NCBI GenBank assembly: GCA_033964015.1
Contig: CM066917.1
Coordinates: forward strand, 25,637,951 to 25,701,950
Length of the DNA stretch: 64,000 nt
From: Scolanthus callimorphus
Taxonomy: Eukaryota; Cnidaria; Anthozoa; Actiniaria; Edwardsiidae
Reading direction: 5' to 3'
A model generated the notes under the pieces. The model was not told where the DNA came from. It searched no databases and was given only the letters and a program-made list of their open reading frames with translations. The translations under genes were made by a program, and so were the position numbers. How positions within the stretch are numbered: the stretch's first letter is position 1; every line of letters begins with the position of its first letter. This document shows positions 23,601 through 35,600 of this stretch, one piece after another.

Positions 23601-26600
23601 TTATTGTTATTGTTATTGTTATTGTTATTGTCATTGGCGTGTTGACATTTGGACCCAATTTGTTGCCACTCGGACGCAAATTGTTGACAATCGGACCTGA
23701 AAATTGCCAAACGGACCCAGTGGTTGCCAAGTGGACGCGACGCGTTGCCAAAGGGCCCTAAAAGTTGCCAAGCGAACTTAATGTGAAGTGAAGTCAGACT
23801 TTTAACTCTGGATAACTTTCAAACTGTTGCACAGATTAAAAAGTGACATATGGCAATGTTGTAGAGGACCGTATGGAGTAACCACATGTGGCTTTTCGCT
23901 GAAGTAGCACTTGAATTTTGGGTGATATGAGCCTTTCTATATGGATCCAAAAGTTGACAAAGGGACATAATTTAAGAGAAAAAATAAATTTTGCACCCCT
24001 AAAAGCTGTTTCACCAACGAATCATTATATCTATGGTCATGCCTAAGGAGGTACTAGAAATTTTGTAAAGTCAAATTGGAGAGATCTACGCAGCTTTAGA
24101 ATATAGTCCTGTTTTTCATCTGGTCCTGATTCACTTGTTGCCAACCAGACTCTGTCGTTGCTGCCAAGCAGACTTCAATTTCAAATTAGGAAAATGAATA
24201 GCAAAAACCTCAACAACGGAGTCCATTAGAATGGAGGAACTTATAACTTGACGTGTCGACGCGATATTTTAGTGATTTCTGTATGACCCTCGTCGTTCTT
24301 CAATCATCAACAACTTATCAGTCTGAAAAGCTTTGGCAAGCAGGTAAGGACTCTTCAAAAATTGACTTCACTGTTTAAAACGCTTCTCGCCTTTCACGTG
24401 CAAGGTGTAGCGGTATTCTCATTCTTCGATTTGGGCCTTTCTATGCTGTCCCTCACGGCCTGTTTGAGCCAATCCTTTTCTTTTTGTTAAGGTCCATGGC
24501 CCTTAAAGGGGCACTGTCACCATTTAAGACGATTTTAGGGTTAATTTAGGAAGCTTAAACGAAGTCAGACTAACAAGAATTGAACAAATAATCTAGATTT
24601 ATTAAATAACCTTTCACTGCTACAAGATGAGTACAAATTTGGAGTATTTCAATGTGCTATCGAGCGGATGGAATTGGATGGTGAAATGACACTTTTAATT
24701 TCGTATCAGGCTGAACAGTTTTAAAACTTTGATGATTTGATAGAGAAAGGTATTAAATTTTACCAGAAACAAAATGAGTTATATGTTTCTGATCTTACGT
24801 AAGAATGCCTATATAATGCAAGTTTCAGTTCCTTTTTCTTTCTAGAGCATAATAACAGTATACATATGATTCTTGTAGAATCTAGTTGTTTCTGTAGATA
24901 ACTGGTCTTATTTTATAATATTTTTGCTGAAACAACCGTGACAGTGCCTCTTTAACTCTTTGCAAACACCGGACACCTCAACCCACTTCACACTGCTATA
25001 CTGCAAACTACACAATGTATGTTACATACAGTAAAAACCCGCGTATAAGAACCAGGATTTTTCAATTAAGCCTAAACAGGTTCTTATATAAATGGTACTT
25101 AAAGTAAATTTAGGCTACCAAGGTTCTTAAAATAGGTTCTTAAATTTTCCGCGGAATTGCATTTAAATATGAATGGTAAACACATAGACATTCAAGATAG
25201 TACTTTAGGCTTGATGATCTTAATTCAGCAGTTTCTACCTATACACTTACAGCGACTCCACTGATAAGAACCTAAACTAAAAATTTCAGCCTTAATAGGT
25301 TCTAATGTGGAGGGGAATTAAAATGAACATCTTAGCCTAACAGGTTCTTAAAACCCAGGTTCTTATACGCGGGTTTTTACTGTAGTACACTTTGTTCGAT
25401 ACACACAACACTAGACGTTAAACGCTACACGCTTCCCATTGCACACTATGCTAGACTACAGTACACGCATCACGCCATACACTGGATTTCACGCACTTAA
25501 CGCTACACACAAAATACACACTGCACGCTAAACATTACACGTTTGCCACTACACACTGCACGCTTCGCACCTCACGCTTCACATTGCATGCTAAATACTG
25601 TATGCTACGCACTACACGCCACACTGCACGTTACACAGTACACGCTACACACTAAACTGCACGCTATGAACTATACGCTACACTATATACATTACACTGC
25701 ACGCTATGCACTGTACGCTACTCACTATACACTACACTGCTCGATATACACTACACGCTACACTACACTACATTACATTGCTCGCTATGCACTACATGCT
25801 ACATACTACATTACACTGCACGTTACGCACTACACGCTACACACTACACTATACTGCACGCTACGCACTACACGCTTCACCCTATACACTACACTGCTCG
25901 CTATGCACTACATGCTACACACCACATTAAACTGCACGTTACGCACTACACGCTTCACAATATACACTATAACACTGCACGTTACGCACTACACGCTACA
26001 CTACACTATACTGCACGCTACGCACTACACGCTTCACCCTATACACTACACTGCTCGCTATGCACTACATGCTACACACCACATTAAACTGCACGTTACG
26101 CACTACACGCTTCACAATATACACTATAACACTGCACGTTACGCACTACACGCTACACTACACTATACTGCACGCTACGCACTACACGCTTCACACTATA
26201 CACTACACTGCTCGCTATTAACTACGCGCTACGCTACACTACACTGCACGTTACGCACTACACGCTATACACCACTGCACGTTTTGCAGTACACACTTCA
26301 TGACACTACTACACGCTACACACTATACACTACATTGCACGCATGCACTTCGCGATACATTTCACTGCACACGCACTGCACACTATACACTACATTGCAC
26401 GCATGCACTTCACGCTACATTTCACTGCACGTTACGCACTGCACACTATACACTACACTGCATGCTATGCAGTACACACTACATTACACTGCGCGTTACG
26501 CACTACACGCTACACACTATACACGCAAACAGATCATACTTCCCTTCCTTGAGTTCATAACTGCCTAACAGAAGTACTTTGGTCGCTCTGGGATGATCTA

Positions 26601-29600
26601 CCTGTGTCTCTGCGCACAGCTCCAAATGCTGAGTCAGCATAATTCATGCCAAACCTGTTACCCCAACCAAATCAAGTCTGGTCATTTCTAAATCGCGGAT
26701 ACGCGTAGCGTAAACACGAATTATTGTGGGGGGCCAAAGGTCACTCGCTAGCTCATAGCTCAAGTGTTATCACGGTAGAAAAAAATAATATATCGAGAAC
26801 GGAACATCGCTCAGAGACAAAACTTGGGTGAAGTTATATTAGAGGCATGAGAAGTGCAACAACGACGTCAACAAAACTGGAACAATTGATATCTAAAGAA
26901 GCGAGCATTGCTAGACGAGCAAACTCAGAAAAAGCCATCACCGAGGCAAGCGGGTGAACAGCAGTCACATGACATGACGTCATCAAACCCAGAAAAACAA
27001 TATCTCGAGAAGAGAACATCGCTAGGTGACCAAAATTGGATAAAGTTGACTTCTTGTCAAAGGGGTCAAACAATACGGTCACGTGGTATGATGTCATCGA
27101 TGACGTCATCAAAACTAGAAAAAATGATATCTCGGGAAAGGAACATCGTCATACGACCAAAGGGTATCCACGATTTCACTGAGGCGCTCAGTGAAGTCTA
27201 TATCTGCCAGTACAATCTATATCTGCCAGAAAATAGGATTGGCTGATGTAGGTGGGCAGCATACAGTAATTATATGGTTAGTTAGGGTTAGGCTAAGCCT
27301 AACATAACTGCACCAAAAATCTCCAGGAACCGTTCAAGCTTGTCCAGTTTGAATCAATGGCAGCTATTTGTCTTCTTAAAACGATCGTTTCTATAGCAAC
27401 AGTGGTTGCCATGGTAACCTGACCTGAAACCCGGATTTCGAAGAGCTCTACATCAAATACAAAGAAAGATATGATAATACATTCTATAACAAAAACAAAC
27501 TTTACCTTCCAGTCTACTATCATGCCAAGGAGTAAAAAAATTGATAAAATATTCGCGAAGTTTTAGGCCTCTGAACATCGTCCAGAAAAATGTTTAACCT
27601 CAAATTTCTCAATGAAGACATCGTTTTAAGGCCGCATAATATAAAACAGAATAAAAGCTTTCGATGTAAGCGTTTCAAAAATGCAATTTATTTTGTGACG
27701 TCATCGAAGTTCCCATGGCAACCAACTTAAAATTATCTATACATTTGGGAAAATACATGAGACGTATTTGAATTACATAGCGATATTCAACTTATCATAT
27801 TGAACTCATCAAAATAAAAATTGACCGCTGATTATTCATTGTTGCCGTGGCAACAACGTCCGAACATCGGAAATTCAAAAAATCATATCTGGTGGAATAC
27901 TTTTACAAACGACGCGGTATTTTGCATGATCAAAGCATTTGAGATATTCTAAAGGTGTACCAAGTTCCTCTGCTTTATCTTCAAAATATGATTGGTTATA
28001 GCCACTTTAAGAAAAAATCTCCATGAGCCATTTCCGACCAAACTTCTGAGTATATCATGGTCCTTGTAACTTTCAAAACACAACTTTTAACGGTCAATGC
28101 AACGATGTACTAAGTTCTAAAAAATATTGAAAAGCAAATTTTTTAAGAGACCACAAAGTTGCCAATTTTACGTCCATCTGGCAACATTTGAAATATCGGC
28201 CCAATTGTAACTAACTAACGAATAAATGAATTCAAACAAATTAAACGTCATTTGATAGAGCGCCCAAATATGTATATATTTCAAGTAATAAACTGAAAGT
28301 TTTATGATTTTTTGACTTTGAAATTTGACATTGAAAAAAAGTTGCCAAACAGACCCAAGCGGGTGTCATGGCACTCTTGCGCATGCGCATATTTCGCAAC
28401 AAACGACATGTCATCTTGTAGCCCTTCACGAAGCGATCATCACCTGAAAGTTTCATCGTACTACGACAATGGGAAGGCTTTGAAATATTCAATCAAAATT
28501 CTGAAAATCCCTAATTTCAGAAAAATCTCAAGTCTTAGTAGGGTATACACCTTTATGAGGGTCTAAACCCTAACCATGAGATAACAATGTTTACTTCATC
28601 CGATCTCAACGAAACTTGGCCAGCTGATAGGCCTTGATCAGTAGTGTCTAGCAATGCTTTTAGTTTTGCGTTCCGATGTCAGGGGGGCACTTATGCCGAT
28701 TTAAAAATTGGCATTTTTAGGTCCTTTTGGCGACATAACATTCTCAATTATTGTATTGTTTGACTTTTTGCGACGTATTGGTACTAATTGGACTTAGGCA
28801 CATATCCCTGCATCTTTAGAATTCGGAAAAGGCTTATATTTCAGGAAAAGTCCAAAAGTCAACACGCCAATTATTATTGTTATTGTTATTGTTATTGTTA
28901 TTGTTATTGTTATTGTTATTGTTATTGTTATTGTTATTGTTATTGTTATTGTTATTGTTATTGTTATTGTTATTGTTATTGTTATTGTTATTGTTATTGT
29001 TATTGTTATTGTTATTGTTATTGTTATTGTTATTGTTATTGTTATTGTTATTAATTGATAGGGGCCCTGATCATCGAATCAGAAGACCAGAATATTACGC
29101 GAAATTCGTCTATTTCATTTGAGTACGTGCCTGGAGACGATAGTGACAATGGTACCATGCGCTACCATCAGTTTTGTTATTGTCAACATCGAAGAAAAGG
29201 CCCCTGTAGAGAAGTGTGTTTCGAGAAAACAGAAGAGAGAAGGATTATCAACAAGAAAATTCCTGCAGGTATTCATGTTATTAAGTCTTTTATTTTGACA
29301 GGAAGGCAGGCAGGATTGCCTTAACCCTTTCTTGTCCAAAGGCAATCAACTTTAACCCTCTCCCAACCATATCAATGCATTGTCAATAAAACAAGAGAGG
29401 AGAATTTAATGAATCATCCACATTTTCACGAGGAACACTGATACAGCACCAGATTCTCTCGTCAATTGTATAAGGAAGTGTATTGTTTTGAGTAAGGAGA
29501 AGTGCTAGATTTGCGTTTGACATACCTTGTGTGTATCTCTCGGACATATGTAGGTTCACCGGAGAATGACTACGTCGTTCAATGCACTGTGTATGTCACA

Positions 29601-32600
29601 AATGGAGACGGACTATGTGCGGATTCCGGAGTGAAGGCATTTGTAAGAGTCCTTCCCCTACGTCCAAACACAGAAGAGCTGAACAAAGCAAGAGAGGAAC
29701 TTGAAAAACGGATAAGCGAAGGAGATATGGAGGGTGCAAAATGTAAAGTAACCAGCTGATTTCTAGCTCTTAAATTAGCCAATCAGAAGGATTGATTTGG
29801 AGTCGTCACGGCAATCTTATGCTCTCATGGCATTTGGTTATAAACGTGACCAACTCGCCTTTGTCACACAAGCGCCATCTTGAATTTTTGAGCCGATTTA
29901 TTCAGCATGGAAACAAAGCCAAGAAGTGTGCGGTTTTGCACATGTTGGAAAGCGAAGTCTGATGCTGGGATTTGGGGTACAAAAGTTGACAAAACTACCA
30001 AAATGTACTCTTATTTGTTTTAGAACCAAAAGTTGATTGGCTCATTGTTTTTTTCCTGTTTTGCTGGTTCATTCTGGAAACAAAATGGCGGCGTATGACA
30101 AAGGCGAATGGTTTCAAAACTGCGACAGAAATTATATAAATCGATGTTTTGAAATCGCGGGTGGCGACGGTACGATGTTAGCTTAATTTTTTTTTTTTAT
30201 ACAGTACAAGTAGTGATATTAATCTCACTAAATAACAAGCAAGACGATGCACAAAACGAAACAGGAGAGGCATACCAGTTTCGTGTGACATTTATTTTTA
30301 TCGTAAGTGCTACTCGGTCGTACCCAGTCGCTATAGCAGAAAAGTTGAGGAGCGCAAGTTGTGGGGTTGCAAGAAGGATTAGTGGGGCACATAAAGAATA
30401 GGCTATTTGCAGTTGAACAGTCATGTGCTTGTTATTTCGCTACGAGCCTATGAATAGACCTCTAGATTCCGGCCAACGGTAAATCAACCGAGCATAACTG
30501 AAGGGCAAATAAACCATTTAGTTGACTTGTTTACGAAATCGCAAAGACATATAACTGATAACGTGGCATATTTGAAGTGATTTGACCAGGTTCTTTATGA
30601 GCAGGTAAAACGATTACAGATCAGATACGTTTCAATTTTTTTTTGCTCTCCAGTACAACCACGTGACAATCCAACTGCAAAAGGCGATTGTACTTTTCCT
30701 TCACTCGCACCAAAATCCATTGCGCGCCGCTTCGCTAATCCTTCCCATAGTCCCCTGCGTCCCTCGACTTTTTCTGCGCTGCTCGACTTTTCTACTAAAG
30801 TGACTGGGTACGAGTCTGAGAGAAGTTCATGTTACGACTCATCAATATATATGGTCGCCTTCAGCTCTTTATATTGTGTTCAATACAGCAGGATCACCTC
30901 ACATATCTATCCCATCTTTTTAGTCAACTAACCGATATGGTCAGGACATATTATTTGTGTCTATTTTTCATAAAATAACCAAAATCTGGATGAACAGTGA
31001 TGACTAAACTGACTTTTTCAAGGATTCCTTTGAATTTTTTTTTCTTTTCCCGTGAAATGAAGAATTTTTCAGCCTGTTTTTTCAACATGGAAGTTTTCTT
31101 TGGTGGCCATTTTGTTTTTGGGATTTACATAGGAAGCTCTTTGACTTTCCTCTGTTGCCATTTGTCGCCAAAATTCATGAAAATTTAGCCAATGAAGTTG
31201 CTATTCCTATGATAGAAGCACACATGGGATGATATTTCATTAGCACTTTAGCTTTCACACAAGGTTAATTCCTTATCTCCATTCCTATGATAGTATATAG
31301 TGTCATATCGATAAAATTCAGCCAAAATCTATCGTCTTGCCGTTACTGCAAAACTTGCAAATGTACGAGAAGTAATAGATCAAACGCTAGAGAGCGTGTT
31401 TCATCAGGGAGCGGTCATTAACTAATGGGGGGCAGGGCCGGGAAATTTGTGGGGAGGGCCACGTTTTTTTGGGCGTCCGTTTGGGGAGGGTAACAATTTG
31501 TTGGGCCTTGTTCAAGTTGAACTAATAGCCTAAACGAGCAACGAACGACAAAAAATCAACAGAAAGAAAGTAGAAAGCAGGAAGAGAGCCAGAAAGTGTA
31601 CGAGGACTATAACTGGGAAGCATTGTACCGGGAAGGGAAGCTCAGCAGACTTAAAGTCGCTGTTTTAGATATGTACATATCAAAGCGAAAGTTGAAACAC
31701 ACAAAGAGCGCCCGGAAACAAGAGAAGATAGATATAGTAATTGCAGACATGCACGGTCCTTTGTGCAAGGCGATAGCGACACTGAGGGGGAGGATTTTGA
31801 TCTCCAGAGAAGAAAACTGTATTTCGCGGGGCTAAAGTAACTGCAATGTAAAGTATAAGCATTTTTACGTTGATCGCCAAGGTAGAAAAGTGGAAGAGGA
31901 GGGTCACAATTTTTTGGGCTCTCTTTTCGGGAGGGCCCAAAATTTTTGGGTTTGCTATCTGCAAATTTACCGGCCCTTCCTCCCTCCCTCCATTAGTTAA
32001 TGACCGCTCCCTCAGGATTTCCGAGGCAAAGCCGAGCTTTCTTTAACCAACTTCGAGGTGTTTGAAATCCTTATGAAAACTCTATCGAGTTCTTGATATT
32101 GACTTCTCAAACGAATGATACAATGCCGAGAAAAAGAAGGAATTAAATCTCATTAGTCGCCGCTTGTTTTTTATCTCGATCTGTTTCTGGATCGAAATAT
32201 GGCGCCGCTTGATTATTATATCGAGTCCCCCCCACCCCCTTTAGGTTACTTTACGCAGACATTATTACTGAGCATCGCGCTTTTCACTTTCCAAATCTTC
32301 AGGCGACAGTGTGTTTAAAGCAGCTGACTATTGCTCGAATTGATGCCGAGAGAACAAGATATCTTTGCAAGCAGATGATAATAATTTCAACTATGAAGGG
32401 ACAATTCAACAATAGTCAAAGGAATGACACGTGCGTTACAATTGAGCAGTCGTCGAAAGCTATACAGATAGAGGTCAGTAGCCGAAGGCGAAGAAGTGTA
32501 ACATGTGAGCCGACATTGTTGGTTTCGTCCAAAACTACTGAAGAGGTGAGTGGACAGAAACATATAAAGGTGAGTTCAAAAGTGTACATATCAAGAAAGT

Positions 32601-35600
32601 CCTCTCGTTTTTTACGAATCCGCGTGGGCTGCCCGTGGTATTTTTTAAATCTCGAGAATGGTTTCCTAGGATATCGGCCTGTTTTGGTGTATTTTCCTTC
32701 TACATTCCATAACGTATATATGAGGGAAAATACTTACAGACCTTCTAAATTATGTAAGGGGGATTTCCTAATAAGGATGCTTTGCAACGTAGGCAACTCG
32801 ACAGTTTTTTGCGAACTTTTCTTGATATACCAATGAGATATATCTCTTATTGCATGATTTTTCATGTAAAGCGGGCAGATATTAACCAAGCTACTTTGAT
32901 ATTTTAAAGGTCGAAGACGATATAACTGTATTCGAGAATATGATCGGAGACAGAGTCGCGATGTATGACGACACCACAATGGCCAACAAGAGGAGTTTTA
33001 TCAATACTATAAATGAGCTGGGTCGGTCCATATGTAAGACGCTTGTTACAGGCGAGAATGCAAAAATCGCAGAAACGCCATTTGCCGCTATAAGGTAAAC
33101 ATGCACTTATTTTCCCAAAAAGTACAATCCGCGTCAAAACTCCAGAGTTCAGAGGATGTCCGGCGTTAACTAGTCTGCGTAGCGATCGTTCCCGTGTGTA
33201 TCCAGGGAAAAGTAACCTAGAGAAACAAAGAGAGAAAGCGGCGAGGAATTCGACGAGCGAGGTTTTTTGGCCGCTTTCTCCTCTTTTTCTTGGGTTTCTT
33301 TTCCCTGAAAACACACCAAATGCATAACTGATCCAGGGCCTTGAATAAAATCGTCAGAAGCGCTAACCATTTTCGCAGGAGGAGACTGCATGCAGCCCCT
33401 TCTTCGGCGAATGTCCGTAAATCGAGGGAAATGTTTTTTGCCCGCGGCGCGCTTCGATTTGTTTACAGTGTCCCTCTCCTGAGAAACTCGAAACTTGTAA
33501 ACAAATCGAAGCGCGCCGCGGGTAAAAAACATTTGCCTGGATTTACGGACGCTCGCCGAAGAAGGGGCTGCAAGCAGTCTATCGCGGAGGAGGAGAAAGA
33601 GTATATTTTCAGACTGTGAATTGTGAATTCAAACGCGAAATTGATACTTTGATAGTGAGAATATTGGGTTAATTGCGTGCAGTGCGATGGCGGGGCTGGT
33701 TTCAGTCATCTTTCTTTTGAGAGAGGGGACGTAATTTGTAACCATGGCAACTTATGATGTACAATATGAAAATTTAAGTAATTCGCTAAGCGAATGTGTG
33801 GCGTGGGCTTTGCCTGAAAATCGGAAACTAAAAATAACTTCATGGAGGTATCATTTTCTTATTCGCTGTTACACTTTGATAACATGGGGCATGGACACTG
33901 CCAGAAAATGGGCTCGCTCCTGAACAACAGGTTGAAATTTACGGATCAGCTGTTTCAATTTTTTTTGCTCTCCAGTACAACCATGCGACAGTCGAACTGC
34001 ACAGGTCCTATAGTTCTCGAGAAAAAAGAGCCAATTCGCTCACATCATACCTTTTATTTTCACCAGGAGCAAAAAGAATGACTTCGCCGAGGTAGACACT
34101 GATTTCATGAATACAAGCTGCGAGAGTTGTACGATATACAGCTCTACTCACAGTGCCAGTGTCCGGCTTGGGAGGTCTCTAAAGAGCTTGTATCGGAGTT
34201 GGCAGTGTGGAGAGGAGGATCTGAGTGGAGCATGCGTGGTAACGTCACAGGTAACGAAGTGTTTTTTCCATTCACCAGCTCCCCCGCTCGTTAACTCACA
34301 GGGGAGGCTCTGGTGACTTCCATTTGAGGACCTGCACTCTGATTGAAAGGGGTCGGGACAAAACGTGGCCTAGGCCATGGCCTACCCTGTGGCCTACCCT
34401 GTATTTTCTTTTTAAAGCTCTGAAAACAGGTAAACTCAAATATAATGCCTCCTGACAGGTAGTCATCATAAACAAACACATAAACAACCTTTCAATCAAA
34501 CATTTGTGACGTCATTACTAACGTTATCTCCTAAAAATATTTTTAACTCTGCGAATTTCTAATATGCAACCGCCAAATTTTACCACAAATTATTTCACAC
34601 ATCGGTTATTGACGCATGTCAATTACAATGAGATGACGTCATCGATCACGTGATTTTACAAAACTGCTTTATAACTCCGACAATTTTAGAGTAAGACCGT
34701 CAAACTTTGTCAACATCCCCTCTGGCACATTGCCAATTGGCACATATCAATCACAACACGATGACGTCATAGATCACGTGATTTCACAAAACTGCTCATA
34801 ACTCCGCGAATTTGTAGAATACGGCCGTCAAACTTTGTCAACGTCCCCTCTGGCACATTGCCAATTGGCACATATCAATCACAATGCGATGACGTCATCG
34901 ATCACGTGATTTCACAAAACTGCTTATAACTCCGCCAATTTTCAAAAGACATCAGCAAAACTTCGTCAGTGTTTCATCTCGAGCAATGACAATTGACACC
35001 TATCAATCAAAATATAGTGACGTCATCGGTGACATGGTTTCACAGCACTCCAATTTTCATGGCTTTGTATAATACCTTGCTACGCATGCGTTGCTCGATG
35101 AATTCACAGAGTTACAAGCAGTTTTGTTAATTCGCGTGATCGATGATGTCATCACATATAAATTGATTTTTGTCATTTGACAATTAGTCCAAAGGGATTC
35201 AGATGTTGACAAAGTTTGACGGCCTTTTTCTAACAATCCGCGGAGTTATGACCGGTTTTGTGAAATCACGTGATCGATGACGTCATCACATTGTGATTGA
35301 AATGTGCCAATTTTCAATGTGCCAGAGGGGATGTTGACAAAGTTTGACGGCCATATTCTACAAATTCGCGGAGTTATGACCGGTTTTGTGAAATCACGTG
35401 ATCGATGACGTCATCACATTGTGATTTACAGGCGTCAATAACCGATGTGCGAAATAATTTGTGGTAAAATTTGGCGGTTGTATATTAGAAATTAGCCTCT
35501 TCCGCTGGCAACTCGTGTGGCTTGGGCTTTTCCAAGGAAATGAAAGGGGTTGGGCTTCCTGTGTTTTGGACGGGAAGGATTGCTCGTAACACAGGAAGCC

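Larger units (their letters stand above)
23632..28872. mobile_element. Possible 5.2-kb composite element bounded by inverted GGCGTGTTGAC ends
   Basis: The left border reads ATTGGCGTGTTGACATTTGG; the right border reads AAAAGTCAACACGCCAATTA, its inverse. Just inside the left border are six or so units of GTTGCCAA-x-x-GGACCC type (23650-23775), and related GTTGCCAAACAGACCC occurs near 28341. The interior contains smaller MITEs and a satellite but no transposase or polymerase frame. A non-autonomous element or expanded inverted repeat are both possible; the borders are only about 20 bases of clear match. Confidence 0.4.

Noticed and set aside
25543..26568. 341-codon plus-strand open frame
   Set aside because: Made entirely of TACAC-type satellite; the Thr/Leu/His/Tyr/Ala repetition follows the DNA repeat and there are no splice or domain signals.
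28788..29122. Poly-Leu and Cys/Tyr open frames
   Set aside because: Produced by the TTATTG hexamer array before exon 8.
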